Assembly: GCF_001983995.1 (NCBI RefSeq)
Contig: NZ_CP019450.1
Location: 558,001 to 622,000 of the forward strand
Length of the DNA: 64,000 nucleotides
Direction: 5' to 3'
Source: Halioglobus japonicus
Lineage (GTDB): Bacteria > Pseudomonadota > Gammaproteobacteria > Pseudomonadales > Halieaceae
Shown: piece by piece, positions 1 to 9,610 of the stretch
Position numbering within the stretch: the first letter of the stretch is position 1
Layout of the letters: every line of letters starts with the position of its first letter
Notes under the pieces: model-generated
The model's database searches: none
Told to the model about the DNA's origin: nothing
Seen by the model: the letters and a program-made list of their open reading frames with translations, nothing else
Position numbers and translations under genes: made by a program

Positions 1-1578
1 TGATGACAACAGCGCTCCCTGGCGCTCAATACGCGACAACACCGGCACCAGCGGCAGTTCTATGTCCTTGAATACCGGCAACAGGCTGGCCTGCTCTTCG
101 AGCTTGGGCCACAGGGCCTGGTGCAGGCGCAGGGTGATATCGGCGTCTTCGGCGGCGTAGGGACCGGCCTCTTCCACCTTGATCTGGTTAAAGGTCAGCT
201 GCTTGGCGCCCTTCCCTGCAATGTCCTCAAATTTGATGGTTTTCTGGCCCAGGTATTTGAGCGCCAGGCTGTCCATATCGTGGCGGGTTGCCGTGGAATC
301 CAGCACATAGGATTCGAGCATGGTGTCGTAGGCAATACCGCGCAGTTCGATATCGTGGTTGGCGAGCACATTGGCGTCGTATTTGAGGTTCTGGCCGACC
401 TTGGCCACCGCGGGGTCTTCCAGCAGGGGCTTCAGCTGCGCGAGTACATCGTCGCGATCCAACTGCTCGGGCGCCCCGAGGTAATCGTGCGCCAGGGGCA
501 CGTAGGCCGCTCTGCCCGCCTCGACCGCAAATGATACACCGACGATGCGCGCCTCCATGTAGTCAAGGCTCGTAGTCTCGGTATCAAAGGCAAACAGCTC
601 GGCGCTGCGCAATTGCGACAGCCACTCATCCAGCACGGCCTGGTCGGTGACGACGTCGTAGTCCACCTCAATCTGCTCAACAACCGGCGCCGGGGCTTCG
701 CCCTCCCCCAGTAATTCATCGAGCCAGCCCCGGAATTCCAGCTTGGTAAACCACTCCACCAGCGCTTCCTTGTCAGGCTCGCCATTGGTTAGCTCTTCAG
801 GGCCCTGCTCCATAGCAACATCAGTCTTGATGGTGGCCAGTTCATAGGACATAAAAGCGTTGTCGCGCTCCGCCTCGAGTTTGGCGCCCATGGTTTTGGC
901 CCCGCGGAAAGACAATTCAGCGACCTTATCCAGAGAGGCGTATATCGACTCCAGGCTGCCCAGGCCCTGTAACAAACCCAGCGCGGTTTTCTCGCCCACA
1001 CCTGGCACGCCGGGGATGTTGTCGACCTTGTCGCCCATCAGGGCCAGAAAATCGATGATCAGCTCGGGCGGAATACCGAATTTTTTCTCTACGCCCGACT
1101 CGTCCATTACCGTTTCGGTCATGGTGTTGACCAGGGTGACGTGCTTGTCCACCAGCTGGGCCATGTCCTTGTCACCGGTAGAGATGACCACATCGCGGCC
1201 CTGCTCGCTGGCCTGGCGCGCCAGTGTGCCGATGACATCATCGGCTTCAACGCCCTCCACGCACAGGAATGGCAAGCCCATGGCTTTAACCACGGCGTGA
1301 ATAGGCTCGATCTGTTCGCGCAGTTCATCCGGCATGGGCGGCCGGTTGGCCTTGTACTCAGGGTACATGTCGCTGCGGAAAGTTTTGCCCTTGGCATCAA
1401 AAATCGCGACCACCGGCGAGTCAGGGTAATCCACCAGCAGGCGCCGCATCATGCTGATGACGCCGCGCACCGCGCCGGTGTTAAGCCCGGCAGAGGTAGT
1501 AAGCATGGGCAGGGCGTGAAACGCCCGGAATACATAGGACGAGCCGTCGACAAGAACAATAGGGGGCTTGTTAGCCAT
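1..1578 (-). CDS. polA: DNA polymerase I, N-terminal part (cut by window edge)
   Basis: Repair and Okazaki-fragment polymerase. About 526 codons are visible, starting at the ATG at 1578 ([20 protein letters not shown]), the usual PolA opening. The 5'-3' exonuclease domain covers roughly residues 1-290, with the acidic [10 protein letters not shown] stretch and the helix-3-turn-helix [18 protein letters not shown]. The 3'-5' exonuclease domain begins near residue 340 with [13 protein letters not shown], where the Asp-x-Glu metal ligands are intact, so proofreading is likely retained. The polymerase domain lies beyond base 1. It is followed upstream by the Sco gene on the same strand with only 14 bases between the Sco stop and the polA start. 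Identification is secure; only the missing C-terminal half is unknown. Confidence 0.96.
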   Translation of the reverse strand, partial: MANKPPIVLVDGSSYVFRAFHALPMLTTSAGLNTGAVRGVISMMRRLLVDYPDSPVVAIFDAKGKTFRSDMYPEYKANRPPMPDELREQIEPIHAVVKAMGLPFLCVEGVEADDVIGTLARQASEQGRDVVISTGDKDMAQLVDKHVTLVNTMTETVMDESGVEKKFGIPPELIIDFLALMGDKVDNIPGVPGVGEKTALGLLQGLGSLESIYASLDKVAELSFRGAKTMGAKLEAERDNAFMSYELATIKTDVAMEQGPEELTNGEPDKEALVEWFTKLEFRGWLDELLGEGEAPAPVVEQIEVDYDVVTDQAVLDEWLSQLRSAELFAFDTETTSLDYMEARIVGVSFAVEAGRAAYVPLAHDYLGAPEQLDRDDVLAQLKPLLEDPAVAKVGQNLKYDANVLANHDIELRGIAYDTMLESYVLDSTATRHDMDSLALKYLGQKTIKFEDIAGKGAKQLTFNQIKVEEAGPYAAEDADITLRLHQALWPKLEEQASLLPVFKDIELPLVPVLSRIERQGALLSS

Positions 1579-1592
1579 AATGGAACTCTCTA

Positions 1593-2246
1593 TTAGTAAT
1601 CCCAGTGCACTCGTGCCGAGCGGTAGGTGACTTTCATCTTGGCCTGATCCAGCGGTGCTTTGAAGAAGCCGTGGTAATCGCCTTTCGGATTTACAAGTAC
1701 CACATTGGAACTATGGTCGACGAGATAGTTCTCGTCCTGCCCGGGCACCTTGCGGAACGGCGTGTTCAGCGCGGTAGCAAAGCGGTGTACGTCGAGAAAC
1801 TCGCCAGTCACGCCGATGAAATCGGGATTGAAGTAGGGCACATACTGGCTCAGCTGTTCCACCGTATCGCGGGCCGGATCGACGGACACCATAACCACCT
1901 GGGTATCCTCGGCTTCGGTGCCCTCAAGCTGGGCCATGAACTGATCGAGGAACGCCATGGTGGTCGGGCAAACATCCGGGCAATAGGTGAAGCCGAAGAA
2001 CACCAGGCTCCATTTACCCTCGAAACGGCTGCGATCAAAAACCTCGCCATGGTGGTCAATTAGGGATATTTCCCCGAAGTTGCGCGGATTTTCATGCAAA
2101 TAAAGGCCATTTACCTTCATTTCGGTGACGGACATCACCCTTGGTTGCTGAATGCGGTACACAAAGCCCGCCACAATCACAGTAATAAACAGGAGCACCA
2201 CAACCACGGTGAAGCGGATGTTGCGGCGTTGGGTCTGGTCGGTCAT
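1593..2246 (-). CDS. SCO1/SenC-family copper chaperone
   Basis: Membrane-anchored thioredoxin-fold protein that delivers copper to the CuA site of cytochrome oxidase subunit II. It has 217 residues: one N-terminal membrane segment (about 11-31), then a periplasmic domain with the copper-binding CxxxC in [11 protein letters not shown] and the distal histidine in [13 protein letters not shown], all three ligands of the family. It overlaps the cyoE stop by four bases (2243-2246), so it is translationally coupled as the last gene of the oxidase assembly operon. The position after cyoE matches the Pseudomonas cox cluster (senC). Confidence is high for family and role. Confidence 0.93.
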   Translation of the reverse strand: MTDQTQRRNIRFTVVVVLLFITVIVAGFVYRIQQPRVMSVTEMKVNGLYLHENPRNFGEISLIDHHGEVFDRSRFEGKWSLVFFGFTYCPDVCPTTMAFLDQFMAQLEGTEAEDTQVVMVSVDPARDTVEQLSQYVPYFNPDFIGVTGEFLDVHRFATALNTPFRKVPGQDENYLVDHSSNVVLVNPKGDYHGFFKAPLDQAKMKVTYRSARVHWDY

Positions 2247-3157
2247 AAGCTGCTTACCGGAAAGAGATAATGGTCGATGAGCATGATGATAAATAGCGCC
2301 ATCAGGTAAATGATGGAGTACTTGAAGGTCTCCATAGGTGCTTTGGGGTTCTTGTCCCTGATAAGTTCAATCGCCCAGTACAGAAAACCACCCCCGAGCA
2401 CCACGGCGCCCAGCAGGTAAAGCGGCCCGCTCAGCCGCGTGGCGTAGGGCAGCAGGGTGATCAGACACATGATAATGGTGTACAGGAGGATATGCAGCTT
2501 GGTGAACGCCACGCCATGGGTGACCGGCAACATCGGAATTTCCACCTTGGCGTATTCCTCGCGCCGGTGAATCGCCAGGGCCCAGAAATGCGGCGGGGTC
2601 CAGGCGAAGATAATCAGCACCAGGAGGAGGGCGTGGCCGTGGATCTCACCCGTAACGGCTGTCCAGCCAAGCAGGGGAGGGGCCGCGCCCGCCAGGCCAC
2701 CGATGACAATATTCTGGGGCGTCGCCCGTTTGAGGAACATGGTGTATACCACCGCATAGCCGAGCAGCGACGCGATGGTCAGCCAGGCCGTGAGGGCGTT
2801 GATATACACAAACAGGATGCCCATACCGAGCCCGCCAATCACCAGGGCGAAGATCGCCGCCTGGGTGTTGCCCACCTTGCCGGTGGCCACCGGGCGGTTC
2901 AGGGTGCGCGCCATTTGCTGGTCAATGCGCTGGTCTACCAGGTGATTCACTGCCGCCGCCGCGCCGGCGCACAAGGCAATGCCCAGATTACCCAGAATCA
3001 ACACATCCAGGGGCACCATGCCAGGTACCGCCATGAACATGCCGATGGCTGAGCAGAGGATCATCAGCAGCACGACATTGGGCTTGGTCAGCTCTTTGTA
3101 GTCGCGCCAACTGGCCGCTTGTGTGGTCTGTACGTCTGCCATGGCGCTGCTACCCAT
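2243..3157 (-). CDS. cyoE: Protoheme IX farnesyltransferase (heme O synthase)
   Basis: Adds a farnesyl group to heme B to give heme O, the precursor of heme A, in the inner membrane. It has 304 residues with about nine hydrophobic segments of the UbiA prenyltransferase fold. The polyprenyl-diphosphate motif appears as [19 protein letters not shown], and a second conserved loop as [25 protein letters not shown]. The start at 3157 overlaps the stop of the preceding gene; an internal ATG at 3142 (MADVQTTQ) is an alternative and neither has a strong ribosome binding site. In related clusters the heme A synthase gene ctaA lies just upstream; here it is missing. Could equally be named ctaB. Confidence 0.94.
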   Translation of the reverse strand: MGSSAMADVQTTQAASWRDYKELTKPNVVLLMILCSAIGMFMAVPGMVPLDVLILGNLGIALCAGAAAAVNHLVDQRIDQQMARTLNRPVATGKVGNTQAAIFALVIGGLGMGILFVYINALTAWLTIASLLGYAVVYTMFLKRATPQNIVIGGLAGAAPPLLGWTAVTGEIHGHALLLVLIIFAWTPPHFWALAIHRREEYAKVEIPMLPVTHGVAFTKLHILLYTIIMCLITLLPYATRLSGPLYLLGAVVLGGGFLYWAIELIRDKNPKAPMETFKYSIIYLMALFIIMLIDHYLFPVSSL

Positions 3158-3818
3158 TGGAATTCTTCAGCAGAAATTTGAGATCGGAGATGACATCCTT
3201 ATAGGAAATGTCCCCAGTGTAAGACATCATCACCCAACCGGCGGGATCCACCAGGTACCAGGTGGTCTGGTCGGCTGCGAGCTCGGGGAACAGCTGATCA
3301 AAGGCGCGATCACCCAATACCAGCGGCGTCAGCCCCTTCTGCTCCGCCTCGAGGTATTCGGCAAAGCTTGCCGGGGCAGGGCGCTCGTCACTGAGCTGGG
3401 CGACACCCAGCTGTGTCTCGGCGACCGGCACCTCGGAAATGTACATGCGATCGATACGATTCAGCTCTTTACCCATGGCGATGTGAATCTGGCGGGTCAT
3501 ATACAAGCTGTTTTCACAGGTGGCGTCACAAACAGGATCATTATTTACCACCAGCAACGTCCATTTCAGCGGCAGGTCCGCGTAGGGCCCTGCTTCACCG
3601 TTCTGGGCCAGCAGCGGGTAGTCGTCCAACTGCCGCGGCGGCTGGACCAGCGTACCCATATTGGCCGTGCCAAGGGCGTCGACAAGGTCGAGCTTGCCGT
3701 TGATCACAAAGTACCAGAGCCAGGTGCCCGTCAAAATCATCGTCACCGGTATGCCGATGATAGTGAGTAGGACCAGCCGGTTATTGCGCAGCTGGATATC
3801 GTCTTGTGCTTCACTCAT
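3150..3818 (-). CDS. Membrane-anchored thioredoxin-like cox-cluster protein
   Basis: Conserved protein of gammaproteobacterial cox clusters, at the same place as the uncharacterised gene between SURF1 and ctaA in Pseudomonas. It has 222 residues: one membrane segment at about 18-40, then an exported domain containing [20 protein letters not shown], a CxxxC arrangement resembling the Sco/thioredoxin fold, and a C-terminal part ([14 protein letters not shown]) typical of that fold. A role in oxidase assembly or copper/thiol chemistry is inferred from context and fold only. It overlaps SURF1 (3811-3818) and cyoE (3150-3157), which indicates tight translational coupling. Confidence 0.8.
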   Translation of the reverse strand: MSEAQDDIQLRNNRLVLLTIIGIPVTMILTGTWLWYFVINGKLDLVDALGTANMGTLVQPPRQLDDYPLLAQNGEAGPYADLPLKWTLLVVNNDPVCDATCENSLYMTRQIHIAMGKELNRIDRMYISEVPVAETQLGVAQLSDERPAPASFAEYLEAEQKGLTPLVLGDRAFDQLFPELAADQTTWYLVDPAGWVMMSYTGDISYKDVISDLKFLLKNSNG

Positions 3819-4563
3819 GGTCGTCGCCGGCCCTCCTGCGGCCTCGCAACAGCTGCCAGATATTGGTACTGCGCAGCAGGTAAATCAATGCCAGTACCGC
3901 GGCCATGGTGAACCACTGTACGGCGTATCCTGTGTGTTTCTCCGGACTGACATTAATCACCTGCCAGTCCACGCTCAGCGCACCGGGCTGGCCGGCGTCG
4001 ATGCGCACCGGGTAGGGGAACACATTCCCGTCCAGTGCCGCGCTAATCTTGTTCATCTCCACCGCCTGTATCCGCTTGGGCCAGCCCTCTGCCAGCGCCT
4101 CATCCGCCAGCAGGTACGGCGTTCCCGGCGCCACATAAACATGGCCGGTAAGGCGCACAGCCGCTGGGGCTGGCGGAACTTCCGGCAATCGCTGGCGGCT
4201 CGGGTCGGCCGCCACCCAGCCGCGATTAACCAGCGCCAGCTCACCGTTTTCCAACTCAAACAACGCCAGTACCTCATTGCCGTACTTGCCTGCCTGCATG
4301 CGGTTATCCAGCAGGAAATACTCGTTGCGGTATTTGCCTTCAAGACTGACCGGCAAATAGGCCAGCGCCTGGGCTGACTGCCCATCGATTGCGGTCAGTG
4401 GGGCAGGGGGGCTGGCCTGTTTGGCTGTAAACGCCTGGGCCAGCGCCGCTTTTTCCTGGGCCCGGTCCATTTGCCAGAAACCCAGCGAGATCAGCAGCGG
4501 CAACAGCAACAGGGTGAACAGCGTAATACGCCACTCAAAATCAAATTCCAGCGGGCCCGACAT
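3811..4563 (-). CDS. SURF1 family cytochrome oxidase assembly protein
   Basis: Inner-membrane assembly factor linked to heme A insertion into COX subunit I. It has 250 residues with the family topology: one membrane helix near the N-terminus (about 11-28) and one near the C-terminus (about 218-236), flanking a periplasmic domain. Recognisable motifs are LPVSLEGKYRNEYFLLDNR, ALVNRGWVAADPSR and the closing HTGYAVQWFTMAAVLALIYL, all characteristic of SURF1/Shy1. It is the first gene of the leftward assembly run SURF1, thioredoxin-like, CyoE, Sco. Divergent from the DUF2909 gene at 4624; the 60 bases between them must hold both promoters. Confidence 0.92.
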   Translation of the reverse strand: MSGPLEFDFEWRITLFTLLLLPLLISLGFWQMDRAQEKAALAQAFTAKQASPPAPLTAIDGQSAQALAYLPVSLEGKYRNEYFLLDNRMQAGKYGNEVLALFELENGELALVNRGWVAADPSRQRLPEVPPAPAAVRLTGHVYVAPGTPYLLADEALAEGWPKRIQAVEMNKISAALDGNVFPYPVRIDAGQPGALSVDWQVINVSPEKHTGYAVQWFTMAAVLALIYLLRSTNIWQLLRGRRRAGDDHE

Positions 4564-4623
4564 TAGCCAGCGCCCGTTTCCCGGAGTGGTTTATACTGCA
4601 GGCTCACGCTAGGAGGTACCCCA

Positions 4624-4875
4624 TTGTTAAAAGCGTTAATAATCATTCTGATGCTGGCCCTGGTCGCCAGCCTGGGAAGTGGATTCTACTACCTGATGGT
4701 TGATCAGGGGGACAAAAACAAAAAGCGCACCTTTCATTCGCTCGGCGTGCGCCTCACTCTGGGCGTCGCGCTGTTATTGGTCATCATCTACGGTATTGCC
4801 ACCGGCCAACTCGGTAATCGCAATCCCTGGGATGCCGGACCTCAGCCTTTGACCGAAGAACCCGCATCGCAATAA
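4624..4875 (+). CDS. DUF2909 twin transmembrane protein (TTG start)
   Basis: Small membrane protein of 83 residues with two hydrophobic helices (about 3-25 and 45-62) joined by a basic loop, QGDKNKKRTFHSLG. Proteins of this type sit beside SURF1 in many gammaproteobacterial cox clusters; their function is not known. No ATG or GTG gives the protein; the TTG at 4624 is preceded by a full-strength Shine-Dalgarno AGGAGG at 4611-4616 with a seven-base spacer, which decides the start. It is the only rightward gene inside the cox cluster, between SURF1 and COX III, which both read leftward. Confidence 0.82.
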   Translation: MLKALIIILMLALVASLGSGFYYLMVDQGDKNKKRTFHSLGVRLTLGVALLLVIIYGIATGQLGNRNPWDAGPQPLTEEPASQ

Positions 4876-4893
4876 TCAGGCCCCGGATACGAT

Positions 4894-4917
4894 GACCCCC
4901 GCATCAGGGCGGGGGTC
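4894..4917. terminator. Hairpin between convergent DUF2909 and COX III genes
   Basis: Perfect nine-base-pair inverted repeat, GACCCCCGC and GCGGGGGTC, around a six-base loop, between the stop of the rightward DUF2909 gene (4875) and the stop of the leftward COX III gene (4950). The stem is GC-rich with no long T-run, so it may work as a weak bidirectional terminator or an mRNA 3'-end stabiliser. Confidence 0.6.
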
Positions 4918-4949
4918 TCGTTGCCTGGGCTAAACCTGCTCGCCGTCGT

Positions 4950-5918
4950 TTACAGAATGTAAACAAACAGGAACAGGAACACCCAGACCACATCAACAAA
5001 GTGCCAGTACCAGCTGGACGCCTCGAAACCGAAGTGGTCATCCGCGGTAAAGTGGCCACGCAGGCTTCGAATCAGCTGGATTGCCAGCATGGTCGCACCC
5101 ATGAGCACGTGGAAGCCGTGGAAACCGGTCAACATGAAGAACGTGGATCCGTAGATACCCGAATTCAGGGTCAGGCCAAAGTGCGCGTAGGCTTCATAGT
5201 ATTCGTAGTACTGCACGAACAGGAAGATAATCGCCAGGCCAACGGTAATACCTAGCCAGGCGTTAAACTTGCGCTTGTTGCCTGCAAGAATGCCCATGTG
5301 CGCCATGTGCACAGTGAAGCTGGAAGTCAGCAAGATAATGGTGTTCCACAGTGGTAGCCACTTGTACCAGGCCGATACTTCGCTAAAGGCCATGGACGTC
5401 TCAGCGGAGGTGAAAGAGCCGTTGTTGGCCAAAGGCTGAACCGCGGCACCGCCCACAGCTTCCTGAGGTGTTTCCATCATCGGCCAGGCATACTGGAAGC
5501 CTTCCCACAGCAGGCCGTTCATACGGCCGCCTTCACCTTCACCAGCCAGCCAGGGGCCCGCCAGGGTGCGCACGTAAAACAGTGCACCAAAGAAGGCGAA
5601 GAAGAACATCACCTCAGAAAAGATGAACCAGAACATCCCCATCACATAGGATTTCTTGAGCTGGGCGCTGTTCATGCCGGCGATGTTTTCGCGAATTGCC
5701 GTGCGGAACCACACAAACAGTACCGCCATAAACCAGAACAGGCCAAAGATCAGTGTAGACCAGGACCCACTGGTGATACCGTCACCAAAGGTCTTGTCGT
5801 TCATGACGCTGGCGGCGCCAAAAATCGAGAGCATGAGGCCAATGGTGGCGAGTACCGCCATCTTGCTCTGCTCTGGGACGTAGTACTTTTCGTACTCTGT
5901 CGAGGTCGGATTACTCAT
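4950..5918 (-). CDS. ctaE: Cytochrome c oxidase subunit III
   Basis: Core subunit III of the aa3-type heme-copper oxidase. It has 322 residues and seven predicted membrane helices, which is long for the family because of a loop of about 70 residues after the third helix (AGPWLAGEGEGGRMNG to AFSEVSAWYKW). Family landmarks are FWFIFSEVMFFFAFFGALFY, SSFTVHMAHMGILAG, FVQYYEYYEAYAHF and the C-terminal SSWYWHFVDVVWVFLFLFVY. It is the last structural gene of the leftward order COX II, COX I, Cox11, COX III, the same as in Pseudomonas. The 5' gap to Cox11 is 43 bases. Confidence 0.96.
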   Translation of the reverse strand: MSNPTSTEYEKYYVPEQSKMAVLATIGLMLSIFGAASVMNDKTFGDGITSGSWSTLIFGLFWFMAVLFVWFRTAIRENIAGMNSAQLKKSYVMGMFWFIFSEVMFFFAFFGALFYVRTLAGPWLAGEGEGGRMNGLLWEGFQYAWPMMETPQEAVGGAAVQPLANNGSFTSAETSMAFSEVSAWYKWLPLWNTIILLTSSFTVHMAHMGILAGNKRKFNAWLGITVGLAIIFLFVQYYEYYEAYAHFGLTLNSGIYGSTFFMLTGFHGFHVLMGATMLAIQLIRSLRGHFTADDHFGFEASSWYWHFVDVVWVFLFLFVYIL

Positions 5919-5961
5919 CGTTATATATCTCCGTTAGCTCGCAGGTTCCCCAACCTGCGCC

Positions 5962-6519
5962 TCAACGGGCGGCTACGCCGCCCGCCATATCAGTTACATC
6001 AAATATTGTGTACGACAGGGTGATAGTGCGGATATCCCGCGGCAAATCCTGATCGACAATGAACTGCAGTGGCATTTCAGTCGCGGTATCACCGTTCAGA
6101 GGCTGCTGGTTAAAGCAGAAACACTCTGTTTTGTGAAAGTACTCGGCCGCACGGGCCGGCGAGACACTGGGAACCGCTTGGGCAACCATGGCTTCAGAGA
6201 GCGGGTTGCGGGCGTGAAACACCGTGTCGTTCACAGCACCAGGATGCACCTTCATCGCGTTCACGTCAGGACCAAATTCCCAGGGCATGCCCTCGTTATT
6301 GGTCGCCATGAACTGGATTGTCACGGTGCGGCTCTCGTCAACCTCGGCAACCACCGAAGTGTACGCCTGGGCGGACGTCTTGCCGTTAATGCCTAGGGCA
6401 TCACACAGCGCGTCGTAGAGCGGCACCATCACCACAAAGACAAACGCAAACATGGCCACCGCTACCGCCACCAGCTTGATGACGGTATCGATGGCAGGAT
6501 TGGCGCTTACCTTGATCAC
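5962..6519 (-). CDS. ctaG: Cytochrome oxidase copper chaperone Cox11/CtaG
   Basis: Delivers copper to the CuB site of COX I. It has 185 residues: one N-terminal membrane helix (about 13-33) and an immunoglobulin-like periplasmic domain. The copper-binding cysteines are visible in KTECFCFNQQPL (C-F-C motif), and the family sequence YTSVVAEVDESRTVTIQFMA is typical. The start codon is 15 bases from the COX I stop, so the two are one transcript. Its position between COX I and COX III is the standard arrangement, so the assignment is firm. Confidence 0.94.
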   Translation of the reverse strand: MIKVSANPAIDTVIKLVAVAVAMFAFVFVVMVPLYDALCDALGINGKTSAQAYTSVVAEVDESRTVTIQFMATNNEGMPWEFGPDVNAMKVHPGAVNDTVFHARNPLSEAMVAQAVPSVSPARAAEYFHKTECFCFNQQPLNGDTATEMPLQFIVDQDLPRDIRTITLSYTIFDVTDMAGGVAAR

Positions 6520-6533
6520 TTAACTCCCACCAA

Positions 6534-8108
6534 TCAGTGCGCAGACGCTTCGATCTTGGGAGGTGTCTCGAACGTGTGGTAGGGCGCAGGTGTGGGCACA
6601 GTCCACTCCAGGCCTTCCGCACCGTCCCATACCTTCTCTTCAGAGGTGGGCTTGCCGGAGACAATAGTAGCGATCACGTTGTACAGGAACAGGATCTGCG
6701 AGGCACCGTAAATAAAGGCACCAATGGAAGACATCATGTTGAAGTCAGCAAACTGCAGAGCGTAGTCCGGAATACGACGCGGCATACCTGCCAGACCCAC
6801 AAAGTGCTGCGGGAAGAAGGTCAGGTTAAAGCCGATGAAGGAAATCCAGAAGTGGGTCTTACCCATGGTTTCGTTGTACATCTTGCCGCACCACTTGGGC
6901 AGCCAGTAGTACACCGCAGCGGTCATGGAGAATACCGCACCCGCAACCATTACATAATGGAAGTGGGCGACCACGAAGTAGGAATCGTGGTACTGGAAGT
7001 CCGCCGGTGCAATAGACAACATCAGTCCGGTAAAGCCACCAATGGTGAACAGTACCAGGAAGCCGATGGAGAACAGCATCGGGGTTTCAAAGGTCAGTGC
7101 ACCGCGCCACATGGTGGAGATCCAGTTAAAGACCTTCACACCCGTCGGTACCGCAATCAGCATGGTGGCGTACATGAAGAACAGCTCGCCTGCGATTGGC
7201 ATACCCACGGTATACATGTGGTGCGCCCATACGATGAAGGACAGGAACGCAATCGACGCTGTGGCGTACACCATGGAGTCATAACCGAACAGCGGCTTGC
7301 GGGAGAACGCAGGGATAATCTGCGAAACCACACCGAATGCCGGCAGGATAATGATGTATACCTCAGGGTGACCGAAGAACCAGAACACGTGCTGGAACAG
7401 TACCGGGTCACCGCCGCCGGCAGCCGAGAAGAAGCTGGTGCCAAAGTGGATATCCATCAACATCATGGTGACCGCACCGGCCAGTACCGGCATTACCGCC
7501 ACCAGCAGGAAGGCGGTGATCAACCAGGTCCAGACGAATAGCGGCATCTTCATGTAGGTCATACCGGGCGCGCGCATGTTCATCACCGTGGCGATGATGT
7601 TGATCGAGCCCATAATGGACGACAGACCCAGTACGTGGACTGAGAAAATGAAGATAGTCACTGACGGCGGCGCGTAAGTGGTCGACAGCGGAGCGTAGAA
7701 CGTCCAACCGAAAGCGGGCGCGCCGCCTTCCATGAACAGAGTCGATGCCAGCAGCAGGAATGCGGGTGGCAGGATCCAGAAACTCCAGTTATTCATCCGT
7801 GGCAGAGCCATGTCCGGCGCCCCGATCATCATCGGGATCATCCAGTTAGCCAGGCCAACGAAGGAGGGCATAATCGCCCCGAATACCATGACCAGACCGT
7901 GCATGGTGGTCATCTGGTTAAAAAATGCCGGATCTACCAGCTGCATGCCGGGCTGGAACAGCTCGGCACGAATAACCATGGCAAAAAAGCCGCCAAGCAG
8001 GAACATGGCGAACGAGAACCACAGGTACATGGTTCCAATGTCTTTATGGTTGGTGGTAAAGAGCCACCGAGAAATGCCCTTGGCGGGGCCGTGATGATGA
8101 TCTCCCAT
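6534..8108 (-). CDS. ctaD: Cytochrome c oxidase subunit I
   Basis: Catalytic subunit with heme a, heme a3 and CuB; reduces oxygen to water and pumps protons. It has 524 residues and about twelve helices. Conserved features include the heme a ligand region TTMHGLVMVFGAIMPSFVGLANW, the CuB ligand and cross-linked His-Tyr in FWFFGHPEVYIIILPAFG, the CuB histidine pair in FIVWAHHMYTVG, and the heme ligands in YFVVAHFHYVMVAGAVFS. The GHPEVY tyrosine is the marker of A-type (mitochondrial-like) oxidases. It lies 15 bases downstream of COX II. Confidence 0.98.
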   Translation of the reverse strand: MGDHHHGPAKGISRWLFTTNHKDIGTMYLWFSFAMFLLGGFFAMVIRAELFQPGMQLVDPAFFNQMTTMHGLVMVFGAIMPSFVGLANWMIPMMIGAPDMALPRMNNWSFWILPPAFLLLASTLFMEGGAPAFGWTFYAPLSTTYAPPSVTIFIFSVHVLGLSSIMGSINIIATVMNMRAPGMTYMKMPLFVWTWLITAFLLVAVMPVLAGAVTMMLMDIHFGTSFFSAAGGGDPVLFQHVFWFFGHPEVYIIILPAFGVVSQIIPAFSRKPLFGYDSMVYATASIAFLSFIVWAHHMYTVGMPIAGELFFMYATMLIAVPTGVKVFNWISTMWRGALTFETPMLFSIGFLVLFTIGGFTGLMLSIAPADFQYHDSYFVVAHFHYVMVAGAVFSMTAAVYYWLPKWCGKMYNETMGKTHFWISFIGFNLTFFPQHFVGLAGMPRRIPDYALQFADFNMMSSIGAFIYGASQILFLYNVIATIVSGKPTSEEKVWDGAEGLEWTVPTPAPYHTFETPPKIEASAH

Positions 8109-8123
8109 CGCTAAATCCTCCGC

Positions 8124-9284
8124 TTAGCCTTTCTTGTGGTTAAAGACATCAATGGGCTGAACCATGTCGCCCATATTGTTGCCGAATGCGTTGCGCTGGT
8201 AAGTGATAACAGCGGCCATATCGACATCGTTCAGCTGCGGGCCAAAGGCCTGCATCGCGGTGCCGGGCACGCCGTTAATGCCCACATCGAGGTGGCCACC
8301 CAGTTCACCGGTGGCAATGGGGCTGCCGGCAATCGCCGTACCCACGCCGCCTTCACCGGCAGCACCGTGGCACGCCAGACAGTTGCGATCATAAACCGCT
8401 TTGCCTTGCTCCATCAGCTCATCGAGCGTAAAGGTCTTGGCCATCAGCTCTTTGATCTGGGCCGCTTCGGTCTGCTTGCCACCGAGCCACTCGGCGTATT
8501 CTTCTTTGCTCACCACATTGACCACAATCGGCATAAAGCCGTGGTCTTTACCACACAGCTCAGCACACTGGCCGCGGTAAACACCTTCAACAGAGGTCTT
8601 GGTCCATGCTTCGTTGATAAAGCCGGGGATCGCATCGCGCTTCACTGCAAGCTCAGGAACCCACCAGGAGTGGATCACGTCGTTGGCAGTTACCAGGAAA
8701 CGCACCTTGGTATCGGTGGGCAACACCAGCGGCTCATCCACTTCCAGGAGGTAGTGCTGGCCTTTGTCTTCGCTGTTGTAGATCTCGCCCTGGCTGGTGC
8801 GAAGGTTGGAGAAGAAGCTGACGTTCTCGCCCTCTTCATTCAGGTATTCGTATTTCCACTTCCACTGGTAGCCCGTGACGATGACGTCCATTTCAGCTTC
8901 ATCGTTGTCATAGATTTCGAGCAGCGTTGACGTTGCCGGGAACGCCATACCAATGAGGATAAAGAACGGAATCACGGTCCACGCGATCTCTACCTTGGTG
9001 CTCTCGTGGAAGGTGGCCGGTTCGTGGCCCCTGGATTTGCGGTGGGCGTAGATGGAATAAAACATTACCCCGAACACCCCGATACCGATGATTGTACAGA
9101 TACCGAGGATGATCATATGCAGGTTGTAGATCTGCGCGCCCACATCAGTGACACCCGGTGACATGTTGACTTCATTCATGTCGCCGTGAGCCGCAAGGAC
9201 AGCGGAGCTAAACAACACAAGCACAGGACCAAGCGCGAGCCTGAACAGCCGCTTCGCGATACAACACATTTCCCGTGTCTCCAT
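8124..9284 (-). CDS. ctaC: Cytochrome c oxidase subunit II fused to cytochrome c (caa3-type)
   Basis: Electron-entry subunit. It has 386 residues: signal peptide, two membrane helices (about 52-75 and 97-118), the CuA domain with the ligand cluster CAELCGKDHGFMP, and a C-terminal extension carrying one cytochrome c motif, NCLACHGAAGEG. The extension makes it a caa3-type subunit that can take electrons directly from small c-type cytochromes or high-potential donors. The start is the ATG of METREMCCIAKRLFRL at 9284. First gene of the leftward structural operon; its promoter should lie in 9285-9610. Confidence 0.96.
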   Translation of the reverse strand: METREMCCIAKRLFRLALGPVLVLFSSAVLAAHGDMNEVNMSPGVTDVGAQIYNLHMIILGICTIIGIGVFGVMFYSIYAHRKSRGHEPATFHESTKVEIAWTVIPFFILIGMAFPATSTLLEIYDNDEAEMDVIVTGYQWKWKYEYLNEEGENVSFFSNLRTSQGEIYNSEDKGQHYLLEVDEPLVLPTDTKVRFLVTANDVIHSWWVPELAVKRDAIPGFINEAWTKTSVEGVYRGQCAELCGKDHGFMPIVVNVVSKEEYAEWLGGKQTEAAQIKELMAKTFTLDELMEQGKAVYDRNCLACHGAAGEGGVGTAIAGSPIATGELGGHLDVGINGVPGTAMQAFGPQLNDVDMAAVITYQRNAFGNNMGDMVQPIDVFNHKKG

Positions 9285-9610
9285 TGTAGTTTATCTATTT
9301 ATAAGTACTTCCCATCAACTGGCTTTTGTTAATAGCCCCTCGCATTGCCTACCACCTCGCGGGCCGTTTTAAGCACAAACGACGTCGCCTCCAGGCAAAC
9401 CTTGGGGAGGTTGCCCGATGCAAAGACAGGGTACGGAATTACCAGCTGACTTCGTTCTGCCCATGGTGCGACAATTAGACGCAGGACAGAAACGCTCAGA
9501 GTATAACCATATTGGTCGCCAAATCCCAAGGCTTTCCTGGCCGCCCAGAGCGGCAAACTTCCACAAATCAAAGGCATAGCGGCCAAAACTTGAGGCAGGT
9601 TTAACCAGAT
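9285..9610. promoter_or_regulatory. Divergent upstream region of the cox operon and the MATE gene
   Basis: About 325 bases between two divergent genes, expected to hold both promoters. Next to the COX II start is an AT-rich stretch (ttatctatttataagt, 9289-9305) that could contain the cox promoter. A leftward open frame of 85 codons (9329-9586) exists here, but it matches no family I recognise and has no clear ribosome binding site, so I do not call it a gene. Nothing else is evident. Confidence 0.4.

Noticed and set aside
6537..7541. Rightward open frame of 334 codons inside COX I
   Set aside because: Antisense to the highly conserved COX I gene; low-complexity His/Arg-rich translation with no motif.
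9329..9586. Leftward 85-codon frame upstream of COX II
   Set aside because: No ribosome binding site or family match, and it occupies the region where the cox and MATE promoters should be.
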